A DNA stretch of 21,157 bases from Nitrospinae bacterium RIFCSPLOWO2_12_FULL_45_22 (GCA_001803565.1 MHDQ01000154.1:397-21553), one strand, 5' to 3'. Shown: positions 8,701 through 17,123, counted from the stretch's first letter. Numbers and translations: made by a program. Notes: generated by a model from the sequence alone, not told the origin.

Positions 8701-11289
8701 CCGGAGGCATACTGTGAGCACAAACACAGCTTTAGTTTTGCCAGCTTCTGCCAAAAACAACTTATGTGTGGTAGAAATTTTGTCAGACTGGTCACCAGGC
8801 ATCCTGAAATAATGGTCCAAGCCTATGGTGTTGACCATTTCACCCCGGAAATATTGGATATTTTCAGAAAAGATTTAGCAACTGATCGTCATAGAATTGA
8901 TTCGTTCGAGGGGCTATTCCATTCCATAGAAGGGCTAAGGATAAAAGACTATGCTAAAGTCTCAGAAATCTTTGCCCATACCTTCTCTTCTTTAGAAGAA
9001 TGCTTTCAGATATTGGGCCCTCTTATCTGGCAAATCCGGCACTATCACTGGAAGCGAGGTGTGCTACAAGCGATGGAAGCCAGGGATATCACGGTTGAGT
9101 CATCAACAAGACGGATCCAACAAAAAACTTCTCAGATACCTACTCAAACACCGAGGAAGGTCTTGCTCAGTAATCCACCCTGGTTTGCCGAGAATGGGGC
9201 AATATGGGGCATACGGGCCGGGAGCCGATGGCCTTTTACCACAGAAGTGGGATGCCCTTACTATCCTTACCCATTCCTCCTGGGATATGCCACCAGTTGC
9301 TTGCTGGAAAATGGGATAAATGCCTGGATGGTGGATTCTATCCTTAGCCGGGAGTCATTAGCTTCTTATTATCGGCGGATTCAAGAAATACAGTTCGATT
9401 ATGTAGTAATTGAGACCTCTACTCCGAGTAGTGATAAAGATCTGGTTATTGCCCAGGAAGTGGCCAGGTATAGTAAAGTCATCCTTACCGGACCGCATGC
9501 TACTGTCTTTGCTGATGAGCTGGCAACTAAGCCATACATTCATGCCGTCTTGAAGGGGGAGTATGAGAAGAATCTCCTTGAGGCCGTGCGCAGTGGTAAG
9601 CCGGGCATTTACGATTATGACCTGGTAGAAGATATAGATAGCCTCCCCTATCCATACCGTGATTCTACTATTTATCGTTATTGCGACCGCTTCCCGGTAA
9701 CTCCCGCCGGCCCAGCCCTCCAGATGTGGGGGAGCCGGGGTTGTCCTTACCGGTGTATATTCTGTCTCTGGCCCCCGGTTATGTATAAAGGCAAGTTCCG
9801 CATGAAGCGACCAGGAGCCATAATCAGGGAGATCGAAGAAGTACTGGCGGCTTACCCTCGCTTTACCAGTATCTACTTCGATGATGATACATTCAATATA
9901 GGCAAAGACAGAATATGGGAGATATGCGATGGACTAAAACAGATTGGTCTCCCCTGGGCAGCCATGTGCCGGGCAGATACGGTTGATGTGGAAACCTTTA
10001 GGATCATGAAAGACTCTGGATGCTATGCGGTAAAATTTGGTGTGGAGAGCGGCTGCCAGGAATTGGTAGACCGCTGCCAGAAGAAACTTGATCTGAAAAC
10101 CGTGGAAGAAAATATCAGAGAGGTACGGAAGATGGGCATCTTTGTCCATACTACCTTTACCTTTGGCCTGCCCGGGGAGAGTATTAAGTCCATCAAAGCC
10201 ACCCAGCGGTTTTATAGGCACACCCGGCCCGATAGTTATCAACAGAGTTGCTGTACGCCGTTCCCGGGCACACCTTTTTATGATATATGGGGAAAAGCCA
10301 ATATCAGCAATAGTGATAGTTTCAGGTGGGATAAGCTGGATGGTAATAAGGGTTGTGTGATGGGTGGCAATGGCCTTTCAGCCGAAGAAATCACCTCCCT
10401 GGGAAAGGTAGAGAGCCAATGTTTTGTCTGGGGGCGGATGCTAAGGAGGCATATGGGGCCCTGGCTGGTTAAGGCAGCCCAGGAGTTGGGCTATAGAGCC
10501 TTTGCCTTAGATAATATCGAGCCTCACCCGGTGGCTATTAGCCTGCTTCTAAAGGCCAGTCCCTTAGATATATTTATTGCCGATAGAGGTGTAGGGCTTA
10601 CACCAGACATTCTAAAACTCATCAAGGCCAAGAAGGTCCTCTATTATCCTGATATTCTACCTACCCTCTACGCCACTAATCTTCACGCTGGACTAAGGTA
10701 TGCAGAGTTCCGTAACATAGCCCCATATTTCGACTACATAGTTCTTCATGATGACGAAGCGCTGCCCTACTTGATAGAGAAGGGCCATAAAAATATTGTG
10801 GGCAAGATAGTTTTACCCTTTGAGGCAACCCTCCACAAAAAGATACCGCTGCCCAAGGAGTATGACCTTTTATTCTTCGGCACCCCCTCTGAATATCGGC
10901 AAAGCTGGTTGGCATATATCGAGGAGAAATATCCGGTTTTTTACCCCACGGTCTTTGAGGACGAATTAGTCCGGGTGATAAACCGCTCCAGGATTATCCT
11001 GAATCTTCACTATACACCCTTACCAAATACCGAGCACCGGGTTATTGAGGCTATGGCCTGCGGGGCCTTTGTCCTATCCGAACCCCTGGCTGATAGAGAC
11101 CTGTTTGAAGAAGGAAAAGAGCTCGTCTATTTCGATAAATCAGATGTCTTCGATAAGATAGGTTACTACCTTTACCACGAGGAAGAGCGGGAGGAAATAG
11201 CTAGCTGGGCCTGGCAAAAAGTAACCGCTCACTTCTCAGCAAAGGATCAGTTAAAAAACCTTCTGGAACTATGCGGGGAGGAGGTCTAG
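5767..11289 (+). CDS. Five-module glycosyltransferase / radical SAM fusion protein
   Basis: An 1840-residue cytoplasmic protein with no evident signal peptide. Residues 1-360 resemble the GT-B fold of CDP-glycerol glycerophosphotransferases (HGDFTRE, YKPHHNN, DARSGSFTEAFLTNRP). Residues 392-640 form a GT2 domain (CDDGST at 428-433, NDDA at 479-482, catalytic-base ED at 584-585). Residues 777-1020 form a second, homologous GT2 domain (DDGS from 814, NDDA at 864-867, ED at 960-961). Residues 1132-1310 resemble a B12-binding domain but lack an obvious DxHxxG. A radical SAM core follows with Cys1326, Cys1330 and Cys1333 (CX3CX2C) and GLPGES. Residues 1560-1840 are a CgeB-like GT-B (EAMACG at 1761-1766). 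GAGGT at 5755-5759 precedes the ATG. An in-frame eight-residue duplication lies in the first GT2. It likely builds and chemically modifies one glycan; acceptor and sugars are unknown. Base composition shifts near residue 777. Confidence 0.85.
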   Translation: MLIDFYTYSIHEIIVWAYIWKALLRRGVEAHFIVEPPGLNTTYGSKPDKTRGYLDIKTENLVPLMTPDAYKDIIGFLQESGYPYETRGHYNADAVVTALGIYHLYRYRGLKLRTLYGSPAHKDAFGYHEINKGLDAVFVHGDFTRECIQKWLPAEDVIITGYPKYSLFFRGEVDTNSWSKRFRLDPNKKTVVYFSTWAHNSSLDSFAEEIAQLGKTYNVLYKPHHNNLHFEYERYDLLRKVTGVIVEERVRTIVPFYAVADIVLADARSGSFTEAFLTNRPVIGLSPYDDPEKDYLIDGIYEAAPVCRNPHELPELVAELIAHDTYIQDRQKLARYLFTSFDGRDDEVTADGIIKVVRRKTAKPAVTGDHFVSHTSDGSNSRAAPTTSNGPTFSIIIPTHNRSAILRKCLDALAVQTFSSNGFEVFVCDDGSTDDTEEIIKGYSSPYKLTYLRQNNQGPASARNRGIRKARGEYLLFLNDDAIVEPGTLSIHHETLNAHKREKIAVLGRFSMLPEYTKSPFGYLLENLGVLFRYTIMQSGQLYIMQSGQLYDYNFFYTCNLSILRQIVLDVGMFDEDFTSPAGEDLELGYRLQKYGYRVFYEPKAVTWHDHLISPEGFCNIHKVRGDGSVTLNVKHPGLNWYKGLNHTVVDQWRQSINELSQKIPKILTEINKITRSTPYNCNPHTLHKIAEQISPEVELLQQYYSTQGSISSPLLERLIEICSGSTRSHKNHNSLDPSKLIVEAGRGLIKEPIRKDLSGYPLVVGKKAKEKSHKPMLSVIIPTRERADVLKVSLEALDKQTIPRELYAVVIIDDGSGNTGYDWIKGCGYGYQIKVLNQDKKGPAAARNLGIRNAEGGLLLFMNDDAIADPRLLEEHLKAHNKNEDSKVAVLGGFHLAEYKESLFMSLLENTDLLMSYRDMKPGQLYDFNYFWTCNISVPREDVIRVGLFDEDFTEPMTEDVEFGYRLEKMGYKVLYWPEAYCEHKHSFSFASFCQKQLMCGRNFVRLVTRHPEIMVQAYGVDHFTPEILDIFRKDLATDRHRIDSFEGLFHSIEGLRIKDYAKVSEIFAHTFSSLEECFQILGPLIWQIRHYHWKRGVLQAMEARDITVESSTRRIQQKTSQIPTQTPRKVLLSNPPWFAENGAIWGIRAGSRWPFTTEVGCPYYPYPFLLGYATSCLLENGINAWMVDSILSRESLASYYRRIQEIQFDYVVIETSTPSSDKDLVIAQEVARYSKVILTGPHATVFADELATKPYIHAVLKGEYEKNLLEAVRSGKPGIYDYDLVEDIDSLPYPYRDSTIYRYCDRFPVTPAGPALQMWGSRGCPYRCIFCLWPPVMYKGKFRMKRPGAIIREIEEVLAAYPRFTSIYFDDDTFNIGKDRIWEICDGLKQIGLPWAAMCRADTVDVETFRIMKDSGCYAVKFGVESGCQELVDRCQKKLDLKTVEENIREVRKMGIFVHTTFTFGLPGESIKSIKATQRFYRHTRPDSYQQSCCTPFPGTPFYDIWGKANISNSDSFRWDKLDGNKGCVMGGNGLSAEEITSLGKVESQCFVWGRMLRRHMGPWLVKAAQELGYRAFALDNIEPHPVAISLLLKASPLDIFIADRGVGLTPDILKLIKAKKVLYYPDILPTLYATNLHAGLRYAEFRNIAPYFDYIVLHDDEALPYLIEKGHKNIVGKIVLPFEATLHKKIPLPKEYDLLFFGTPSEYRQSWLAYIEEKYPVFYPTVFEDELVRVINRSRIILNLHYTPLPNTEHRVIEAMACGAFVLSEPLADRDLFEEGKELVYFDKSDVFDKIGYYLYHEEEREEIASWAWQKVTAHFSAKDQLKNLLELCGEEV
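7372..7419 (+). repeat. 24-base in-frame tandem duplication in the first GT2 domain
   Basis: Two adjacent 24-base units (7372-7395 and 7396-7419) differ at two positions. They encode IMQSGQLY twice, residues 536-551 of the large protein. The paralogous GT2 domain further down the same protein has a single DMKPGQLYD at the equivalent place, so the second copy is an insertion. It is near the acceptor-binding region of the GT2 fold, before the TCN motif. Confidence 0.9.
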
Positions 11290-11389
11290 TAGCGCTTAAT
11301 GGGGGCAGTTAATCCTTACCGATATTTTTGGTAAAGAAAGATTCAGATAAGATAAACAACGAACCATAGTATAGGGGGAAAGAGGTCCA

Positions 11390-14300
11390 TTGAAGATAGG
11401 GCTGCAACTGCCGGTAATCAATACCTTTAGGGCGGCGGTGTGGGGAGATGAAGTAATGGCTGTAGGTCTGGCAGATGCCTTATCCAGCCTGCCTGAGGCA
11501 GAGTTTGCTGAGGTTTATAGCCCGGTCACTATCCACGACAATCTGGATATAGTGATAAATTTTTATCCCTTCCCTGACGTGAGGCAGGTAGCAGGCCCGG
11601 CGCAATTCTGGTGGTACCAGGCCTCTATCTCACCCTGGGTGAGGAACCACCCCGATTTTACTAAGCTGCTTACTCTTTATAGGGGCTTTTTTGTGGCCAG
11701 CCCCAATCTGGCCACCGAATTGATAGAGCTAGGGGTACCGCAAGATAAAATCATGTTTTTGCCTATGTCAGCTAATAGCCGATTTTATCGGCCTGTAGCC
11801 CCACAAGCTAAGTATGCCCATAACCTGGTCTTCTGTGGTAATAACCACCCGGGTCGGACCAGAGAAACTATTGAGCGCTATCTATTGCCGATACGGGAGC
11901 TGGGCCTGGTGATCTATGGTAATGGTTGGGACGATATACCAGAATTAAAGGATTGCAGCCAGGGACCAATGCATCCCAAGGAGGTACCGGCCCTATACTC
12001 TTCAGCCAGGATCATCCTTTCTACCCATCCGCAATGGCACCGCCTCATGGATGTCCCTACCTCCAGGCTCTGGGAGGCCGCGGCCTGCTCGGCCTTTATC
12101 ATCTCCGATAAATTGCCCACTGCCCGCCAACTCTTCGGAGATACTATAGTCTGGACAGACGGTTGGGATGACCTGCGAGAAAAAGTCCGGTATTATTTAG
12201 AGCATGAGGAAGAGCGGAAGCAGGTTGCTCAGGAGGCCTACCAGCTTGTTCTTTCACAATATACCTTTGACCATTGGGCCAACAAAATTATGGGATTTGT
12301 CCAGGATAGACTTCAGGAAAAGGAGAGACCCTCCCCAGTCATAAATAAATCTTCTACTCAAGAAATACCTTTAGTTAGTGTCATTGTTCCTACTTATAAC
12401 CGGCCTGAGATGCTGGAAGGGGCTATAAGAAGCATTTTAAACCAGACTTATTCTGAGATAGAAATCCTGGTAGTCAACGATGGTGGAGAGGAAACAGAAC
12501 AGATCATAAACTCTCTGGATAAAGATCATAAGATTACTTACATTAAACACAGTCAGAACCATGAGCGCTCAGCCGCCAGGAATACAGCCTTGAAGCTGGC
12601 TCGAGGGAAATATATTGCCTATCTGGATGATGCCGATATTTTTTACCCGCATCACCTGGAAACCCTGGTCAATTTCCTGGAGAGCAACCCGTATAAAGTA
12701 GCTTATACCGATGCCCTTAGAGCGCATCAGGTGAAGGAGGAGGATGGGTATAAGATTATCAAAAAAGACCTGCCCTACAGTATGGATTTTTCAAAGGAAT
12801 TATTGCTTGTGCAAAACATCGCCCCCATCCTCTGTTTTATGCATGAAAAGTCCTGCTTAAATGAGGTTGGTCTATTTGATGAAACCCTTACTACCCATGA
12901 GGATTGGGACCTCTGGATTAGGATGTCCAGAAAATATGATTTTGCCCATATAGAGATGATAACGGCCGAGTTTAGGACGAGGGAAGATGGCTCCAGTACG
13001 ACCAGTGGGCGGCTGCCAGATTTTTTAAGAACCATGGAAATCATATTTAAAAGGTACGAAGAGCATACAAAAAACAAACCCCAGATTATAGAGTTGCAGA
13101 ATAAGCGATTGGAATGGTTAAAGGGAGAAATCCATAAGGCCGCCAATCTTGTAAAATCAGAAAAAAGTCCCGGCCACATCAAGACCAGCATCGTGATAGT
13201 AACCTACAATTCCCTGTCCGACATTAAATCCTGTCTGGATAGCATTGGGTCTAACACTGGACTCCCCTATGAAATTATCATTATTGATAATGCCTCTACC
13301 GATGGCACCCAGGAATATTTAAAAACCCTGTCCCAGGCGAAGATACTCCTCAACCGGACCAATAACGGTTTTTCTCGGGCCTGCAATCAGGGGATCAGAG
13401 AGGCTAAAGGGGAATACATTGTTTTGCTGAATCCAGATACCCTGATCACTCAAGGCTGGGACACCAGGATGATTGATCATTTTAAGGATGGCGTTGGTGC
13501 GGTTGGGCCAATATCTAATTATGTGGCTGGCGTACAGAAGTGCGACCTATACCTGAAAGGAAACCTTAATGGAGAAAGGGATATCGAGGGGCTGGCGGCT
13601 AGATTTTATCAATGGAACCGCGGTCAGGCAGTCGAGACCAAGCTCCTGATTGGTTTTTGCCTCGTTCTGAAGCGGGAGGTAATAGATAAGGTAGGGCTTT
13701 TGGATGAGGAGTTGTTCCTGGGTAATGATGACCTGGAATACTCGTTGAGACTGCGCCGCCACGGCTATAAACTGCTAGTAGCAACCGATACCTTTATCTA
13801 CCATAAAGGTCAGGCTAGCTTCCAATCGGAACTCCAATCGTATACCCAAAGATTGGTTCAGGAAAGCACCGATATCTTATATGAAAAATTGAAAAAGATT
13901 TATAAGGATGAAGAGGTACCTACCAGTCAGGAGCTATGGGGAATAGACTGGTTTCGTCCCTCCCCTACACTCTTAGACCATGCTCCGGAGTCCACAGGTA
14001 CAAGGCTGACTGCCGACTCTCATCAAGGCGATTATCGGACACGAACTACTGATTATAAATCTCGAATACCAGACCCTAATGAAACCCTCACCAGTATTGT
14101 TGTCCTTACTTATAACCAGCTCGAATATACCAGCCAATGTCTCGCCAGTATAGAACAATACACCTCAGGGTATCATGAACTGATCCTGGTAGATAATGGC
14201 TCTACAGACGGTACAGTGGCATACCTGGAGGGCCTGGTAAAAGCGGCTAATGGCCACCGGCATAAACTCATCTGTAATAAAGACAACCTGGGTTTTGCTA

Positions 14301-15175
14301 AGGGTAGCAATCAGGGGATTGAGCAGGCCTCAGGGGACTATATCCTCCTGTTGAATAATGACGTTATAGTCACAGCCGGCTGGTTAGAAAGGATGCTAGC
14401 CTGTTTTGAGCGGGATAGTTCGGCAGGTATAGTAGGGCCCTGCTCCAACCGTGTCAGTGGGCCCCAATTGGACCTAGAGGCAAACTACAATACTGTAGCA
14501 GAGATGCAGGAATATGCCCAGAAATTTAGTTGTAAAAATAAAGGAAGGGTCTTGGAATCACCCAAGCTAGTGGGATTCTGCCTCCTGATAAAGCGAGAGG
14601 TATTAGACAAGATAGGGCTGTTGGATGAGAGATTTGGCAGTGGTAATTTTGAGGATGATGACCTCTGCCTACGGGCCCGCCAAGCGGGCTACAAATGCCT
14701 CATTGCCCGGGATGTATTTATCCACCACTTTGGCGGACGGAGTTTTAAAGGGAATAGTATTGATCGGTGGGACCATTATGAGAAGAACTTGGGGCTCTTC
14801 GTTGAGAAATGGGGCTTGAAAGGCCCGGATAAAAAGGAATCCCTCGAAAAGCTCGGCATCCCACGCCGGGTCTATGCTAGCTATTATAATGACCTGGGAG
14901 AGAGATATTACGCTGATGCTGAGCTAGAAAAGGCCAAAGGACTATTTTTAGAGGCCATAGAGATAGATGCTAATTTTCCCCACGCTTATAACAATTTGGG
15001 AGTAATCGCCTGGCAGGAAGGCGATAAAGAAAGGGCCCTCCAGTTGTTCTTACGGGCCTATAGCCTGGATGGGCAGGATGGTGATGCTTTGGCTAATCTG
15101 GTATCGTGCAGCGGTGAATTGGGCCGTTATCAGGAGCTAGAAGACGCCTTAATAGAAGCCTCGCATAAAGGGTAA
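11390..15175 (+). CDS. Multi-domain glycosyltransferase (GT-B, three GT2, TPR)
   Basis: A 1261-residue protein probably assembling several residues of the same glycan. Residues 1-310 are a CgeB-like GT-B domain (Glu229 in RLWEAAACSAF) homologous to the C-terminus of the preceding protein. GT2-1 spans about 329-560 (VNDGG, LDDAD at 412-416, HEDWDLW). GT2-2 spans 599-830 (NPDT from 681, NDDLE from 779). GT2-3 spans 900-1150 (NNDV from 989, EDDDL from 1088). GT2-2 and GT2-3 are clear duplicates. Residues 1164-1250 hold two TPR-like units that may bind the protein acceptor. The start is TTG: upstream purine-rich AGAGG is at 11381-11385 and the first strand MKIGLQLPV fits a GT-B N-terminus; no ATG lies nearby in frame. 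The linker at 864-899 is hydrophilic and poorly conserved-looking. It follows the 1840-residue gene after 100 bases. Confidence 0.87.
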   Translation: MKIGLQLPVINTFRAAVWGDEVMAVGLADALSSLPEAEFAEVYSPVTIHDNLDIVINFYPFPDVRQVAGPAQFWWYQASISPWVRNHPDFTKLLTLYRGFFVASPNLATELIELGVPQDKIMFLPMSANSRFYRPVAPQAKYAHNLVFCGNNHPGRTRETIERYLLPIRELGLVIYGNGWDDIPELKDCSQGPMHPKEVPALYSSARIILSTHPQWHRLMDVPTSRLWEAAACSAFIISDKLPTARQLFGDTIVWTDGWDDLREKVRYYLEHEEERKQVAQEAYQLVLSQYTFDHWANKIMGFVQDRLQEKERPSPVINKSSTQEIPLVSVIVPTYNRPEMLEGAIRSILNQTYSEIEILVVNDGGEETEQIINSLDKDHKITYIKHSQNHERSAARNTALKLARGKYIAYLDDADIFYPHHLETLVNFLESNPYKVAYTDALRAHQVKEEDGYKIIKKDLPYSMDFSKELLLVQNIAPILCFMHEKSCLNEVGLFDETLTTHEDWDLWIRMSRKYDFAHIEMITAEFRTREDGSSTTSGRLPDFLRTMEIIFKRYEEHTKNKPQIIELQNKRLEWLKGEIHKAANLVKSEKSPGHIKTSIVIVTYNSLSDIKSCLDSIGSNTGLPYEIIIIDNASTDGTQEYLKTLSQAKILLNRTNNGFSRACNQGIREAKGEYIVLLNPDTLITQGWDTRMIDHFKDGVGAVGPISNYVAGVQKCDLYLKGNLNGERDIEGLAARFYQWNRGQAVETKLLIGFCLVLKREVIDKVGLLDEELFLGNDDLEYSLRLRRHGYKLLVATDTFIYHKGQASFQSELQSYTQRLVQESTDILYEKLKKIYKDEEVPTSQELWGIDWFRPSPTLLDHAPESTGTRLTADSHQGDYRTRTTDYKSRIPDPNETLTSIVVLTYNQLEYTSQCLASIEQYTSGYHELILVDNGSTDGTVAYLEGLVKAANGHRHKLICNKDNLGFAKGSNQGIEQASGDYILLLNNDVIVTAGWLERMLACFERDSSAGIVGPCSNRVSGPQLDLEANYNTVAEMQEYAQKFSCKNKGRVLESPKLVGFCLLIKREVLDKIGLLDERFGSGNFEDDDLCLRARQAGYKCLIARDVFIHHFGGRSFKGNSIDRWDHYEKNLGLFVEKWGLKGPDKKESLEKLGIPRRVYASYYNDLGERYYADAELEKAKGLFLEAIEIDANFPHAYNNLGVIAWQEGDKERALQLFLRAYSLDGQDGDALANLVSCSGELGRYQELEDALIEASHKG

Positions 15176-15192
15176 TTAAGGAGAATAAGGTT

Positions 15193-16863
15193 ATGAGAGA
15201 GGAAAGAGCAAAAAACTGTACTACCCCTAAGCTATCGCTCTGTATGATTGTTAAGGATGAGGAGAAGGACATCTCTGGTTGCTTAGAATCGGTTAAAGGA
15301 GTGGTGGATGAAACCATTGTAGTGGATACTGGCTCTACCGACCGGACCGTAGAGATTGCTAAGAGCCTTGGTGCCCGCGTCTATTCCTTTAGCTGGTGTG
15401 ATGACTTTGCGGCGGCCAGGAATGAATCCATCCGTCATGCTACTGGCGACTATATCATCTGGCTCGATGCCGATGATCGAATAGAAGGGGCAGAGGTTCA
15501 AAAACTCCGGGAATTAAAGCAGTGCTTCCCCCGGGCTAAGAACCGGGCTTATGCCCTCCAACTACAGAGCCCTAGAGGTGGTCTGGTAGAAGATTCTTCT
15601 TATCAAACCAGGATATTTCCTAACCTGCCCGGGGTCTGCTTTGAGGGGATCATCCACGAGCAGGTAGGTCATTCCCTCCAGAGATTACGGGTCCCTTTTG
15701 AATGTGTCCCCATCAAGGTGACCCATTATGGGTATAGCGATCCTAAACATTTGCCCGAAAAGGCCGAACGGAACCTGGGGCTACTCTTGAGGCAGGAAAA
15801 GAAAAACCCTTCTGATTATGTCAATCAATTCCACCTGGCAGAAACCTATGGGGCATTAGGAAACAAGGCTAAGGCCCTGGAGCATTTCAAAAAAGTCATC
15901 TACGAAACCAATTGCCAAAACGAAAACCACTATATACTCCTGGCCGCATATCTTGAAATAGCTAAGCTCTATAAAGAAATGTCTTTATACAACATAGCTA
16001 CGAATACTCTGCACGAGGCGGCCCAACTCTTCCCTGATAATTCGCTGATAAGATTCCATCAAGGGGAAGTCTATTTCTGCCTGAGGAGATACGAAGATGC
16101 CCTTAAAGAGCTTTTTCTGGTCAAAGAGGACGAACTGGACCTGTTTGTGATCCCGATACCCACAAGGGCCATCAGCTATCTGCTCCATTACTATAAGGCC
16201 AGATGCTATCAGGTATTAGCTGATCAAGCCGGGGCACAAGATACCCGGGGCAGTTTAGAAAAGGTCAGGGAAGAATATGAAAAGGCCTTGCAGTGGAACC
16301 CCAATGCTGTCGAGTGCCTAACTGATCTGGGTACTATCTATCTTAAAAGTGGTATGCTGGAAAAGGCCCGGGAACTATTAGAAAAGGCCCTGTCCCTGGG
16401 TAGGAAAGATTCGGCTCTTTATTCTAACCTGGCGCTGGTTTATGCCAGGCAGGGTGATGATATGCGGGCAGAACAATGGTATCAAGAGGCCCTTAAAATA
16501 GAGCCAGATTTGATCGAGGCCCTAACCAACCTGGGCCACCTCTATCTGCGAAATAACCGCTTAGAAGAGGCAGAAAGGACCTTTATGCAGGTAGTATCGA
16601 ATGGCCTGGAGAATGGTGGGCTGGTAGATGTGCATCTGGCCTTAGGTTATATCTATGCCCAGAGATTTGAAATAGAGTATTGCGTGAGGGAATGTGATCG
16701 GGCCCTGGCGTTGCTGGATATGCCCAGAGATATGGTACTGGAGAAATTAGAAGACCTGGTACAACTCTATAACGACATTGGGGTAAGATTAGAAAATGAT
16801 AATCGCCTCGCTGAAGCCCTTATGGGGTTCCGTACTGCGGTGCTATTAAGTCGTGCCGGTTGA
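15193..16863 (+). CDS. GT2 glycosyltransferase with TPR repeats
   Basis: A 556-residue protein. Residues 9-230 form a GT2 domain of the kind seen in SunS-like and TPR-linked glycosyltransferases: LCMIVKDEE, DTGST at 45-49, WCDDFAAARN and LDADD at 91-95. The rest is TPR: units start near 209 and 255, and three well-formed units lie at about 370-475 with the usual A-x-x-x-Y/G-x-x-A spacing. TPR arms on such enzymes commonly bind the polypeptide to be glycosylated. This makes it the best candidate in the window for putting the first sugar on flagellin. The ATG follows AAGGAG at 15178-15183. It starts 17 bases after the preceding stop, so it is in the same operon. No membrane segment is apparent. 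Confidence 0.88.
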   Translation: MREERAKNCTTPKLSLCMIVKDEEKDISGCLESVKGVVDETIVVDTGSTDRTVEIAKSLGARVYSFSWCDDFAAARNESIRHATGDYIIWLDADDRIEGAEVQKLRELKQCFPRAKNRAYALQLQSPRGGLVEDSSYQTRIFPNLPGVCFEGIIHEQVGHSLQRLRVPFECVPIKVTHYGYSDPKHLPEKAERNLGLLLRQEKKNPSDYVNQFHLAETYGALGNKAKALEHFKKVIYETNCQNENHYILLAAYLEIAKLYKEMSLYNIATNTLHEAAQLFPDNSLIRFHQGEVYFCLRRYEDALKELFLVKEDELDLFVIPIPTRAISYLLHYYKARCYQVLADQAGAQDTRGSLEKVREEYEKALQWNPNAVECLTDLGTIYLKSGMLEKARELLEKALSLGRKDSALYSNLALVYARQGDDMRAEQWYQEALKIEPDLIEALTNLGHLYLRNNRLEEAERTFMQVVSNGLENGGLVDVHLALGYIYAQRFEIEYCVRECDRALALLDMPRDMVLEKLEDLVQLYNDIGVRLENDNRLAEALMGFRTAVLLSRAG

Positions 16864-16876
16864 AGATACAACAGTT

Positions 16877-16975
16877 CACCGCAGGCGCAAAGACCCAGAG
16901 AAGACTACTGTAATTTAGGCTAAGGGCAATGGGCGATAGCCTCTTGCCTATTGCATCCTCAGTGTCTCTGTGGTA
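16877..16975. repeat. Composite palindromic element (imperfect outer arms, inner hairpin)
   Basis: The inner hairpin pairs GCAATGGGC (16926-16934) with GCCTATTGC (16946-16954): nine pairs with one G-U and an 11-base loop. Around it, CACCGCAGGCGCAAAGAC (from 16877) and the strand ending GTGTCTCTGTGGTA (to 16975) are imperfect inverted copies. The outer arms resemble the ACCACAGAGACACAGAG-type palindromic spacers I know from intergenic regions of many unrelated bacteria. It may be a non-autonomous repeat or act as a transcript end for the upstream operon. The outer arms are degenerate. Confidence 0.5.
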
Positions 16976-17067
16976 AATACTCCCCTGAATGCTTACAAAA
17001 AATGATATCCCCCTCTCCCCATAATCCCCAATTCCCCTTTCTTGCACAAGCTTTATTAAACACATCC

Positions 17068-17094
17068 TAAAGTTTTTTCCTGACATACCGATAA
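17068..17094 (+). promoter_or_regulatory. Sigma-28 (FliA/SigD) promoter of flagellin
   Basis: TAAAGTTT (17068-17075), exactly 11 bases, then ACCGATAA (17087-17094). This matches the flagellar sigma-28 consensus TAAAGTTT-N11-GCCGATAA at 15 of 16 positions. Transcription should start near 17101, giving a leader of about 140 bases before the flagellin start codon. It places flagellin under the late-class flagellar regulon, separate from the upstream glycosyltransferase operon. Confidence 0.9.
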
Positions 17095-17123
17095 GAAGGG
17101 ATGTAAGCAGAGCTGGATAAAGG

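Noticed and set aside
8509-8838. Antisense open frame of 109 codons in the 1840-residue gene
   Set aside because: Shadow of a clear GT2 domain on the other strand, with no motif or ribosome binding site.
11296-11325. Second sigma-28-like promoter before the 1261-residue gene (ACCGATAT at 11318)
   Set aside because: The -10 half fits but the correctly spaced -35 position reads ATGG instead of TAAA, so the match is not convincing.
11315-11334. Hairpin TTACC...GGTAA between the two large genes
   Set aside because: Only five pairs with a long loop; too weak to call a terminator or riboswitch.
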